Positions 18,087-30,653 of a stretch of 64,000 bases of DNA are shown piece by piece. The notes beneath the pieces are model-generated. The model did no database searches and was not told the origin of the DNA. It saw only the letters and a list, made by a program, of their open reading frames with translations. The stretch comes from Providencia alcalifaciens. GTDB lineage: Bacteria; Pseudomonadota; Gammaproteobacteria; Enterobacterales; Enterobacteriaceae. The position numbers were made by a program, and so were the translations under genes. The first letter of the stretch is position 1. Each line of letters opens with the position of its first letter. The DNA lies in assembly GCF_915403165.1 (NCBI RefSeq), contig NZ_OU659204.1:992001-1056000 (forward strand). Direction: 5' to 3'.

Positions 18087-19064
18087 ATGGCTCAACAAGT
18101 ACAATTAAGTGCAACTATCGCTGAATCACAGCTTGGTCAACGTTTAGATCAAGCTTTGGCTGAATTGTTCCCCGATTATTCACGTTCCCGAATAAAAGAA
18201 TGGATTTTAGACGATAGAGTGCAGGTTAACGGCAAAGTTATCAATAAGGCAAAAGAAAAAGTTTTAGGTGGTGAACAAATTTCCATCGATGCCTTAATTG
18301 AAGAAGATACCCGTTGGGAACCTCAAGATATTCCACTTGACGTTGTTTATGAAGATGAAGATATCCTAATTATTAATAAACCGCGTGGTTTAGTTGTTCA
18401 TCCGGGCGCAGGTAACCCGGACGGAACCATTTTAAACGCATTATTGTATCGTTATCCTGAAATCGCTGATGTACCAAGAGCGGGTATTGTTCACCGTTTA
18501 GACAAAGACACAACCGGGTTGATGGTTGTCGCTAAAACAGTTCCTGCACAAACTCACTTAGTGGATGCGTTGCAACGTCGTGAAATTACGCGTGAATATG
18601 AAGCGGTAGCCGTAGGTCGTATGACCGCTGGTGGTATGGTTGAAGAACCAATTTCTCGCCATCCAACCAAAAGAACGCACATGGCAGTTCATCCAATGGG
18701 CAAGCCTGCAGTGACTCACTATCGAGTAATGGAACATTTCCGTGCCCATACGCGTTTACGTCTACGCTTAGAAACCGGAAGAACACATCAAATCCGTGTT
18801 CATATGGCGCATATCAACCACCCATTAATTGGGGATCCATTATACGGTGGCCGACCACGCCCACTCAAAGGAGCAACGGAAGCGTTCCTTGAAGTGATGC
18901 GAGGTTTTGATAGACAAGCACTGCACGCAACAATGCTGCGTCTTTATCACCCAATTACCGGAATTCAAATGGAATGGCATGCACCATTACCTGATGATAT
19001 GGTGAAATTGATTGAAGCACTGAAAGCCGACTCTGAACTTCATAAAGACGATATGGACTGGTAA
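18087..19064 (+). CDS. rluD: 23S rRNA pseudouridine synthase RluD
   Basis: Makes pseudouridines 1911, 1915 and 1917 in helix 69 of 23S rRNA, needed for normal 50S function. 325 residues: an S4 RNA-binding domain (about 18-80) then the RluA-type catalytic domain with GIVHRLDKDTTGLM, where Asp139 is the catalytic residue. RLETGRTHQIRVH follows at about 231-243. Its stop codon overlaps the pgeF start by one base (TAATG), so the two are translationally coupled. Confidence 0.97.
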   Translation: MAQQVQLSATIAESQLGQRLDQALAELFPDYSRSRIKEWILDDRVQVNGKVINKAKEKVLGGEQISIDALIEEDTRWEPQDIPLDVVYEDEDILIINKPRGLVVHPGAGNPDGTILNALLYRYPEIADVPRAGIVHRLDKDTTGLMVVAKTVPAQTHLVDALQRREITREYEAVAVGRMTAGGMVEEPISRHPTKRTHMAVHPMGKPAVTHYRVMEHFRAHTRLRLRLETGRTHQIRVHMAHINHPLIGDPLYGGRPRPLKGATEAFLEVMRGFDRQALHATMLRLYHPITGIQMEWHAPLPDDMVKLIEALKADSELHKDDMDW

Positions 19065-19798
19065 TGAATACGTTGATTTTCCCTGACTGGCCGCAGCCTA
19101 AAAATATTTCAACATGCAGTACAACTCGTGCTGGTGGAGTGAGCCTTCCGCCTTTTGATAGCCTAAATTTAGGTGACCATGTTGAGGATTTGCCTGAGGC
19201 AGTCAGTGAAAATCGTCATCGTCTTGAAAAGCTTGCTCAATTGCCACAGCAACCCGTGTGGCTTGAGCAAGTACATGGTACTCATGTTCTGCATTTAACG
19301 GGAAGCGAGATTAAAAATCGCCAAGCGGATGCGGTGTATACCAATCAAGTTGGTCAAGTATGTGCCATTATGACGGCGGATTGCTTGCCAGTATTGTTTT
19401 ACAGCCGCGATGGTAAAGAAGTGGCAGCGGCTCATGCTGGATGGCGAGGTCTCTGCAATGGCGTATTGGAAAATACGCTAGCGGCATTTAATGCACAACC
19501 GAGTGACATTATGGCGTGGATGGGGCCAGCTATTGGTCCTGAAAAATTTGAAGTCGGCGTAGAGGTTAAACAAGCATTTACACGTCAATCTACCGATCTT
19601 ACGGATGCGTTTACTCCTCACAATGACAAATTTCTGGCAAACATCTATTTACTCGCGCGTAAAAAGCTACAAGCCGCGGGGGTTTCAGCCATTTATGGCG
19701 GTGAATTTTGCACAGTAAGTGATGAAAACAGATTTTTTTCCTACCGACGTGAAGGGCAAACGGGAAGAATGGCATCCCTTATATGGATAAATAACTAG
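19064..19798 (+). CDS. pgeF: Purine nucleoside phosphorylase / peptidoglycan editing factor (YfiH family)
   Basis: 244 residues of the DUF152/laccase-domain family. Members act on purine nucleosides; E. coli YfiH also prevents misincorporation of serine into murein precursors. The metal/active-site residues are seen in MTADCLPVLF (Cys), AAAHAGWRG (His) and WLEQVHGTH (His). It overlaps rluD by one base and ends just before the clpB promoter region, as in E. coli. Confidence 0.92.
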   Translation: MNTLIFPDWPQPKNISTCSTTRAGGVSLPPFDSLNLGDHVEDLPEAVSENRHRLEKLAQLPQQPVWLEQVHGTHVLHLTGSEIKNRQADAVYTNQVGQVCAIMTADCLPVLFYSRDGKEVAAAHAGWRGLCNGVLENTLAAFNAQPSDIMAWMGPAIGPEKFEVGVEVKQAFTRQSTDLTDAFTPHNDKFLANIYLLARKKLQAAGVSAIYGGEFCTVSDENRFFSYRREGQTGRMASLIWINN

Positions 19799-19853
19799 TT
19801 AGTGGAATAATGTTCCAAATTAACAAATATTGAAAAAATAATCCCGCCTAAAA

Positions 19854-19881
19854 CTTGAATATTTAAAAACAGACCGCATCT
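19854..19881 (+). promoter_or_regulatory. Sigma-32 heat-shock promoter of clpB
   Basis: CTTGAA (19854-19859), a 14-bp spacer and CCGCATCT (19874-19881) match the sigma-32 consensus CTTGAA-N13-15-CCCCATnT at all but one base. The start would be near 19888, about 36 bases before the ATG. Confidence 0.9.
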
Positions 19882-19923
19882 TATCTCCAGTAGCAAATTT
19901 AATCATATTCTATTGGAGGTGTT

Positions 19924-22497
19924 ATGCGTCTGGATCGTTTAACTAATAAATTCCAGCAAGCTCTCGCTGACGCCCAGTCATTAGCCCTTGGGCGCGAAAA
20001 TCAGTTTATTGAACCAATTCATTTACTCAGTGCTTTGTTTAATCAAGAAAGTGGCACTGTGCGTCCATTATTGACGACGCTCGGCGTGAACGCAGTTGCG
20101 TTCGAAAACAAAATTGAAGATGCATTGGCTAGACTCCCTCAAGTGCAAGGTGTCGCTGGGGATGTACAACCATCAAGTGACTTAATGCGTCATTTGAACT
20201 TATGTGACCAGCTTGCTCAGAAAAATGGGGATGACTTTATCTCCTCTGAATTATTTCTGCTCGCTGCTTTAGAAGCCAATACAACCCTCGCTGATATGTT
20301 AAAAGCAGCGGGTGTTAATAAAGACAATTTGAAAAAGGCAATAGAACAGATGCGTGGTGGCGAAAAAGTGAATGACCAAAGCGCTGAAGACCAGCGCCAA
20401 GCTTTGAAAAAATTTACCGTTGATTTAACCGAACGTGCAGAACAAGGGAAATTAGACCCTGTGATTGGTCGTGATGAAGAAATTCGTCGTACCATCCAAG
20501 TATTACAACGTCGTACTAAAAATAACCCAGTATTAATTGGTGAACCTGGTGTAGGTAAAACGGCGATTGTTGAAGGGCTAGCACAGCGTATCGTCAATGG
20601 TGAAGTCCCTGAAGGATTGAAAAATAAACGTGTTTTATCACTGGATATGGGCGCACTGATTGCAGGGGCGAAATATCGTGGTGAATTTGAAGAGCGTTTG
20701 AAAGGTGTTCTGAATGACCTTGCTAAACAAGAAGGTAATGTCATTCTATTTATCGATGAATTGCATACTATGGTTGGTGCAGGCAAAGCTGACGGCGCGA
20801 TGGATGCCGGTAACATGTTAAAACCTGCACTAGCTCGTGGTGAACTGCATTGCGTGGGGGCAACAACCCTTGATGAATATCGTCAATATATAGAGAAGGA
20901 TCCTGCGTTAGAGCGTCGTTTCCAAAAAGTATATGTTGCAGAACCATCAGTAGAAGACACCATCGCTATTTTGCGTGGTTTGAAAGAACGTTATGAATTG
21001 CACCATCATGTGCAAATTACTGACCCAGCTATTGTGGCGGCAGCGACGTTATCGCACCGTTACATTACTGACCGTATGCTGCCAGACAAAGCTATCGACT
21101 TAATCGATGAAGCGGGTGCCAGCTTACGTATGCAGATGGATTCAAAACCAGAATCTTTAGATAGACTGGAAAGACGTATTATCCAATTAAAACTGGAACA
21201 ACAGGCACTGAAGAAAGAGTCTGATGATGCCAGTAAAAAACGTCTGGAAATGTTAGAAGAAGAGCTGGCGGAAAAAGAGCGTGAATATTCTGCATTAGAA
21301 GAAGAGTGGAAAGCAGAAAAAGCATCATTAACGGGTACTCAACACATTAAAGCTGAGTTAGAAAATACGCGTATAGAGATGGAAAAAGCGCGTCGTAATG
21401 GTGATTTAGCAAAAATGTCTGAGTTGCAGTATGGACGTATTCCTGAATTAGAAAAACAGTTAGAAGCGGCGACGAAAGCAGAAGGTAAAAGCATGAAGCT
21501 TTTACGTAATAAAGTTACTGACGTCGAAATCGCAGAAATCTTGGCTCGTTGGACAGGTATTCCAGTATCAAGAATGCTGGAAAGCGAAAGAGAAAAACTG
21601 TTACGGATGGAACAACAGCTGCACCAACGTGTGATTGGTCAAGATGAAGCGGTTGTGGCCGTGTCGAATGCTATTCGTCGTAGTCGTGCAGGATTATCGG
21701 ATCCTAACCGTCCAATTGGTTCGTTTATGTTCTTAGGCCCTACAGGGGTAGGTAAAACTGAATTATGTAAGGCACTGGCAAACTTTATGTTTGATAGTGA
21801 CGACGCCATGGTTCGTATCGATATGTCCGAGTTTATGGAGAAACACTCTGTATCTCGTTTAGTTGGTGCACCTCCTGGATATGTGGGTTATGAAGAAGGT
21901 GGATATTTAACTGAAGCAGTAAGACGCCGTCCATATTCAGTTATTTTGCTGGACGAAGTTGAAAAAGCGCACCCAGATGTATTTAACATCTTACTGCAAG
22001 TATTAGATGACGGTCGTTTAACTGATGGACAAGGTAGAACGGTAGATTTCCGTAATACCGTGATCATTATGACTTCAAACTTAGGTTCCGATCTTATCCA
22101 AGAACGATTTGGTATGATTGATTATTCAGAAATGAAAGATATGGTGATGGAAGTTGTCGCTCATAACTTCAGACCTGAATTTATTAACCGTATTGATGAA
22201 GTAGTGGTATTCCATCCATTAGGTAAAGAGCAAATTACGAATATTGCGAATATTCAGTTGGCTCGTTTATATAAACGTTTGGAAGAACATGGTTATGAAG
22301 TCACTGCAACGGCGGCTGCATTAGAGAAAATTGGTGAAGCTGGTTTCGATCCAATCTTTGGTGCTCGCCCGTTGAAACGTGCAATTCAGCAAGAGATTGA
22401 AAACCCACTGGCACAAGAAATTCTGTCAGGTAGGTTAATTCCAGGTAAACCAATTACTCTGGATGTTGAAAACGATGAAATCGTAGCGAAGCAGTAA
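19924..22497 (+). CDS. clpB: ATP-dependent disaggregase ClpB
   Basis: A hexameric AAA+ chaperone that, with DnaK, pulls proteins out of aggregates after heat stress. 857 residues as in E. coli. N-terminal Clp repeats (about 1-145), first AAA domain with GEPGVGKT (206-213), middle coiled-coil domain (about 410-525, Glu/Lys-rich), second AAA domain with GPTGVGKT (about 605) and a C-terminal region. GGAGG at 19915-19919 is an excellent ribosome site. The sigma-32 promoter fits its role. Confidence 0.98.
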   Translation: MRLDRLTNKFQQALADAQSLALGRENQFIEPIHLLSALFNQESGTVRPLLTTLGVNAVAFENKIEDALARLPQVQGVAGDVQPSSDLMRHLNLCDQLAQKNGDDFISSELFLLAALEANTTLADMLKAAGVNKDNLKKAIEQMRGGEKVNDQSAEDQRQALKKFTVDLTERAEQGKLDPVIGRDEEIRRTIQVLQRRTKNNPVLIGEPGVGKTAIVEGLAQRIVNGEVPEGLKNKRVLSLDMGALIAGAKYRGEFEERLKGVLNDLAKQEGNVILFIDELHTMVGAGKADGAMDAGNMLKPALARGELHCVGATTLDEYRQYIEKDPALERRFQKVYVAEPSVEDTIAILRGLKERYELHHHVQITDPAIVAAATLSHRYITDRMLPDKAIDLIDEAGASLRMQMDSKPESLDRLERRIIQLKLEQQALKKESDDASKKRLEMLEEELAEKEREYSALEEEWKAEKASLTGTQHIKAELENTRIEMEKARRNGDLAKMSELQYGRIPELEKQLEAATKAEGKSMKLLRNKVTDVEIAEILARWTGIPVSRMLESEREKLLRMEQQLHQRVIGQDEAVVAVSNAIRRSRAGLSDPNRPIGSFMFLGPTGVGKTELCKALANFMFDSDDAMVRIDMSEFMEKHSVSRLVGAPPGYVGYEEGGYLTEAVRRRPYSVILLDEVEKAHPDVFNILLQVLDDGRLTDGQGRTVDFRNTVIIMTSNLGSDLIQERFGMIDYSEMKDMVMEVVAHNFRPEFINRIDEVVVFHPLGKEQITNIANIQLARLYKRLEEHGYEVTATAAALEKIGEAGFDPIFGARPLKRAIQQEIENPLAQEILSGRLIPGKPITLDVENDEIVAKQ

Positions 22498-22530
22498 GTA
22501 AGCGCTAGGTTATTATCGAAATGTAAGTAA

Positions 22531-22556
22531 AAAGGCGACCGTATGGTCGCCTCTTT
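22531..22556 (+). terminator. clpB terminator
   Basis: AGGCGACC (22533-22540) pairs with GGTCGCCT (22545-22552) around GTAT, then CTTT. The T-tract is short. Confidence 0.75.
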
Positions 22557-22649
22557 CATGTATATCTTGCCAAAAATGGCATTTTTTGTTGAAAAAATAC
22601 ACTTGAAGTATAAAGGATAATCAGTTGGAAATTATTTTGCAAAAAACAC

Positions 22650-22677
22650 TTGCCAGATTTTTCTGACTCCCTATAAT
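22650..22677 (+). promoter_or_regulatory. rRNA operon promoter P1
   Basis: TTGCCA (22650-22655), a 16-bp spacer and a perfect TATAAT (22672-22677) with GCGC discriminator. The A/T-rich sequence before the -35 resembles an UP element. Typical stringent rrn P1. Confidence 0.9.
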
Positions 22678-22769
22678 GCGCATCCACTGACCGGGAACAA
22701 GCCAACGCAAAGCGCGATGGACACTGAACCGGCAGCGAGAGAATCTGAAAAGATTAAGTAAAAAAATAC

Positions 22770-22797
22770 TTGACTCTCACTGAGGAAAACGTATTAT
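22770..22797 (+). promoter_or_regulatory. rRNA operon promoter P2
   Basis: TTGACT (22770-22775), a 16-bp spacer and TATTAT (22792-22797), 120 bp downstream of P1, the usual spacing for enterobacterial rrn operons. Confidence 0.88.
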
Positions 22798-22864
22798 ACG
22801 TCACCTCGCGACAGCGACCTAAGTTGATAAAAACTGAGTCGAATTTCTAAAGAAATGTCGCAAC

Positions 22865-22876
22865 GCTCTTTAACAA
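22865..22876 (+). promoter_or_regulatory. rRNA leader boxA antitermination site
   Basis: GCTCTTTAACAA matches the boxA core that loads NusB/NusE and the rRNA antitermination complex. It lies between P2 and 16S rRNA. Confidence 0.85.
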
Positions 22877-23041
22877 TTTATCAGACAATCTGTGTGGGCA
22901 CTCACAGGACACTATCAAAAAAATATTTGATTTTAAGTCTTGAAGAGTGACTAACACGTTAATTCATATATATGAACTAATAGGTAATTTGGTTTCTTCG
23001 GAAATCAAACGACAGTAACATTCTTTGAGCATCAAGCTTTT

Positions 23042-24582
<1,541 letters not shown>

Positions 24583-24647
24583 CCATTGAAGTGTTTTTGT
24601 GAAGTGCTCACACAGATTGTCTGATGAAATAGAGTAACGGTATCGAT

Positions 24648-24724
<77 letters not shown>

Positions 24725-24857
24725 AAATCGAATTGATGCTTCGTTATAACTCAGCTCGTTTACCAAATGTAAACGTCGCCAAGTTATGCCTTGCCTAAAT
24801 TCAATTTAACTCAAAATTCTTTCTTAGTGAGAGAATCGATACTGGAAATACCTTTAT

Positions 24858-24933
24858 GGGGCTATAGCTCAGCTGGGAGAGCGCCTGCCTTGCACGCAGG
24901 AGGTCAGCGGTTCGATCCCGCTTAGCTCCACCA
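24858..24933 (+). tRNA. alaT: tRNA-Ala (TGC)
   Basis: A 76-nt tRNA with acceptor GGGGCTA/TAGCTCC, anticodon TGC at 24891-24893 and encoded CCA. With tRNA-Ile it makes this the Ile-Ala spacer class of rrn operon. Confidence 0.97.
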
Positions 24934-24987
24934 TAAATTTTTCTGATTATTCAGAATAGATTAGAAATAGTCTATTGCGAATAATTA

Positions 24988-24999
24988 TGCTCTTTAACA
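24988..24999 (+). promoter_or_regulatory. boxA before 23S rRNA
   Basis: TGCTCTTTAACA, the second antitermination boxA, at the usual place after the spacer tRNAs. Confidence 0.85.
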
Positions 25000-25111
25000 A
25001 TCTGGAACAAGCTGAAAATTGAAAACAACGCACATTGTTTATCGCTTAAACAATGTGAGAGTCTCTCAAAAATCTCAACTTGAAGGTTTCATCAAAACGA
25101 ACCGCAAGTGG

Positions 25112-25225
25112 CATGAGCGAGCAATCAGCAATTCAAGGCGGACAGCGCACAGCTAGCGCAACGTACATAAGTACGTGAGCATAGCGAGCACTGCCCAACA
25201 CAGAATTGATGTCTGCGCAGCCATG
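25112..25225. repeat. ERIC-like palindrome inside the 16S-23S spacer
   Basis: A 114-bp imperfect palindrome centred on ACGTAC-ATAA-GTACGT (25161-25176). CATG at 25112-25115 mirrors CATG at 25222-25225, and CAATTC near 25129 mirrors GAATTG near 25203. The core ACGTACATAAGTACGTGAGC resembles the ERIC core. It interrupts the sequence that, in E. coli, runs directly from the AATCTCAACT-like region to GAAACATCTTCGGG. It would fold into a long hairpin in the pre-rRNA. Confidence 0.65.
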
Positions 25226-25266
25226 ACGCCGAAGCTCGTCTGATACGAAACATCTTCGGGTTGTGA

Positions 25267-28174
<2,908 letters not shown>

Positions 28175-28316
28175 GACAACACCGAAGGTGTTTTAGAGAT
28201 TGAGAGATTAAGTTGATTCAATAGCGAGTGAGAAGCCGAAAGGTGAAGGACACAGCAGCTTGTTCAGGATTGATATTCTGGTTTAAGAAAAAACTTAAAC
28301 GGGAATAAACAGAATT

Positions 28317-28436
28317 TGTCTGGCGGCAATAGCGCGGTGGTCCCACCTGACCCCATGCCGAACTCAGTAGTGAAACGCCGTAGCGCCGATGGTAGTGTGG
28401 GGTCTCCCCATGTGAGAGTAGGGAACTGCCAGACAT
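28317..28436 (+). rRNA. rrf: 5S ribosomal RNA
   Basis: 120 nt, TGTCTGGCGG to GCCAGACAT, with the standard CCATGCCGAACTCAG and GTAGCGCCGATGGTAGTG segments. Confidence 0.98.
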
Positions 28437-28490
28437 TAATTTAAAGCTTATTGCGAAGCGATAAGTTGCCGAAAGGCAAAAAGAATAAGT

Positions 28491-28567
28491 GGAGCGGTAG
28501 TTCAGTTGGTTAGAATACCTGCCTGTCACGCAGGGGGTCGCGGGTTCGAGTCCCGTCCGTTCCGCCA
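28491..28567 (+). tRNA. aspU: tRNA-Asp (GTC)
   Basis: A 77-nt distal tRNA of the rrn operon; acceptor GGAGCGG/CCGTTCC, anticodon GTC at 28525-28527, encoded CCA. In E. coli the operon at the clpB locus (rrnG) instead carries a spacer tRNA-Glu and no distal tRNA-Asp. Confidence 0.97.
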
Positions 28568-28578
28568 CTTATAGCAAG

Positions 28579-28605
28579 CCCCGTGATGAAAATCACGGGG
28601 TTTTT
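28579..28605 (+). terminator. rRNA operon terminator
   Basis: CCCCGTGAT (28579-28587) pairs with ATCACGGGG (28592-28600) around GAAA, followed by TTTTTGTTTTT. Confidence 0.95.
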
Positions 28606-28705
28606 GTTTTTCTACAATAGAATAACTTATATTTGTCTTTTGCTTTCTACCATTTTGCTACCTTTGTTTTTCTAGTTCTATCTACTTCTCATTCGTTAAT
28701 AAATA

Positions 28706-29050
28706 CTATTTAAAGTTTTGGTATAGAGTATAACCTGCCATTGCACCCGCTACATCATAAGCAAAATCTTGCCAACTCCAGCCAGTGCCTGCTGGCCGGC
28801 TATCATAAAGTTCTTTCGCAGCGCCTAAAGAAATCGAAAATAACATACCGAATTGTGCCGCTTGCCGATGTTGCATGTTCTGCCTATCCGCATAGGCATT
28901 ACCAGCAGCAGCCATTGCAGCAGAGAAGGCAAAGTGCTGCGCCTTATCTTTTCCCTGCCAGTTATCATTTGACCAATGGAAGCCTGAACAGCCAGTCATG
29001 ACTATTAACGAGCAACTTAAAGCTAATGTTTTATAAGAGAGATTTGGCAT
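28706..29050 (-). CDS. yfiM: YfiM family lipoprotein
   Basis: 114 residues with an N-terminal hydrophobic signal and lipobox IVMTGC, so probably a membrane-anchored lipoprotein. The rest holds a DUF2279-type motif (KDKAQHFAFSAAMAAAG) and a Gly/Ala-rich C-terminus that may be membrane-associated. Function unknown. As in E. coli it neighbours pssA on the same strand. Confidence 0.88.
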   Translation of the reverse strand: MPNLSYKTLALSCSLIVMTGCSGFHWSNDNWQGKDKAQHFAFSAAMAAAGNAYADRQNMQHRQAAQFGMLFSISLGAAKELYDSRPAGTGWSWQDFAYDVAGAMAGYTLYQNFK

Positions 29051-29095
29051 GTATCTTGAGCCTCTACAGCAACCGATAAGTTAGAGTTCACTAGA

Positions 29096-29125
29096 TAATA
29101 AAAAGCGCCACATGAGCGGCGCTTT
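29096..29125 (-). terminator. pssA terminator
   Basis: AAAGCGCC (29102-29109) pairs with GGCGCTTT (29118-29125); on the minus strand a T-run follows. It lies 14 bases after the pssA stop codon. Confidence 0.88.
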
Positions 29126-29138
29126 AGAGAGTCGATAA

Positions 29139-30494
29139 TTAAAGTATTCGACTAATGAGACGATCAACTCGGATGCGTCGCAATCGACGGATCAGTTTTT
29201 TCACTTTAACTGGGTAAGTTTGGATGCTATCCAGCTCGCGATAGTGATGAACAACTTTGGTATGGACTCGAATGCAATCCAGTTCGTGTTGGCGTTGTTC
29301 TTGGAGCTGTTGTTTTGGATCGTGGATCAACACCGCATTTTCCAAGTCTAACCCCCAAGCTCGTGGATTCAGGTTATTACCTGTAATCAGCTGCCATTGA
29401 TTATCAACCCACATTCCTTTCAGGTGATAGGTGTTGTCACCATCTTTCCATAAACGAACTGTCAGTTGTTCACTATCAATAAAGCGCTGCAAACGGCTAA
29501 CAAACTTACGCAAATTTATTTCATAGAGATAAGGCAAAGCACCGATGATTTTAAAAGGTTCTTCAGGTGGAATATAGAAATCGTTAGCGGTTTTATCACC
29601 AATAATGATTTCAACTTTCTTTCCATCACGCAGTAACTTGCTGATAATTCTAACCAAAACTGCAGGTAAATTAAAATATGGCGTACAGATAGTTAGCTTT
29701 TTAGCTGTTGAGCTCATCAAATGGCTGATAGTCCGATTTAACTCGTTCTTTTTACCTAGACCAACAAATGGAGTAACGGCGAGCTCATCATTAGATGCAT
29801 TACCTGAAAATTGGTAATTAACGCCTCTTAATGACAAACGAAATTGCTTGATTAACCCTTTAAATTCCGCTGTTTTTGGTCTCTCAGGCGTATTGAGTAG
29901 ATGAATAGCGTCCGATGATAAAAGAGAATCATCAATGAACTTTTTCATTGTCGCGGTGAGCTGGCTATTTTTGATGAGATGATATCTATCGTAGCGGTAT
30001 TTTTCATGGCGATGCAGATAGACATCATTGATACTTGCCCCGCTATACAGGAGCGTATCATCAAATAAGAAACCTTTTAAGTGCAGTACCCCTAGTGCTT
30101 CACGCGTATTTACGGGGATCCCGAAAACAGGGATCTCAACATCAGGGTATTGCTGAGAAACTTCATAATACCAATCGGCATTAGTCAGATTAGCAGCTGC
30201 GCCAATTCGACCGCGCTGAGCTCGGTGCCAATCAACTAGAATTTTAATATCTAGATTAGGATTTGCTTGTTTAGCGGCATATAGAGCATGAAGGATGTCT
30301 TTACCTGCATCATCTTTTTCTAAATACAGAGCCGTAATGTAGACTGTATTTTTAGCTTGCGAGATCTGTTCAAGCAGAGCACCACGAAAATCTTCCGTCT
30401 TATAGAGCGTTGTAACATCATCAACCGACTGAGACAATTTAGGCATGCTTGCCAAGTGTTGTTGATGTTTTGCTTGTTTTAGTTTTGACAACAT
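29139..30494 (-). CDS. pssA: CDP-diacylglycerol-serine O-phosphatidyltransferase
   Basis: Makes phosphatidylserine from CDP-diacylglycerol and serine, the committed step to phosphatidylethanolamine. A peripheral enzyme of the phospholipase D superfamily with two HKD motifs, HLKGFLFDD and HLKGMWVDN. With the ATG at 30492-30494 it has 451 residues, the E. coli length, and matches from MLSK; a GTG one codon earlier also opens the frame. The basic C-terminus KKLIRRLRRIRVDR fits ribosome/membrane association. Confidence 0.97.
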   Translation of the reverse strand: MLSKLKQAKHQQHLASMPKLSQSVDDVTTLYKTEDFRGALLEQISQAKNTVYITALYLEKDDAGKDILHALYAAKQANPNLDIKILVDWHRAQRGRIGAAANLTNADWYYEVSQQYPDVEIPVFGIPVNTREALGVLHLKGFLFDDTLLYSGASINDVYLHRHEKYRYDRYHLIKNSQLTATMKKFIDDSLLSSDAIHLLNTPERPKTAEFKGLIKQFRLSLRGVNYQFSGNASNDELAVTPFVGLGKKNELNRTISHLMSSTAKKLTICTPYFNLPAVLVRIISKLLRDGKKVEIIIGDKTANDFYIPPEEPFKIIGALPYLYEINLRKFVSRLQRFIDSEQLTVRLWKDGDNTYHLKGMWVDNQWQLITGNNLNPRAWGLDLENAVLIHDPKQQLQEQRQHELDCIRVHTKVVHHYRELDSIQTYPVKVKKLIRRLRRIRVDRLISRIL

Positions 30495-30653
30495 CACAGT
30501 GTGAATTTTCTCTTGTTAGTCTAATAGCAAATCGCTTTATACAAATATTTAAGCGAATGATCTGTCGATGATATCATATTTACACCATTCATTAGGAATA
30601 AATTGACCATTGGTTTACTTACTATACAGATTGCAGTTTATTCCTAACGCTAA

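Noticed and set aside
20217..20816. 199-codon antisense reading frame in clpB
   Set aside because: Shadow of the strongly conserved clpB frame; no start signal or motif.
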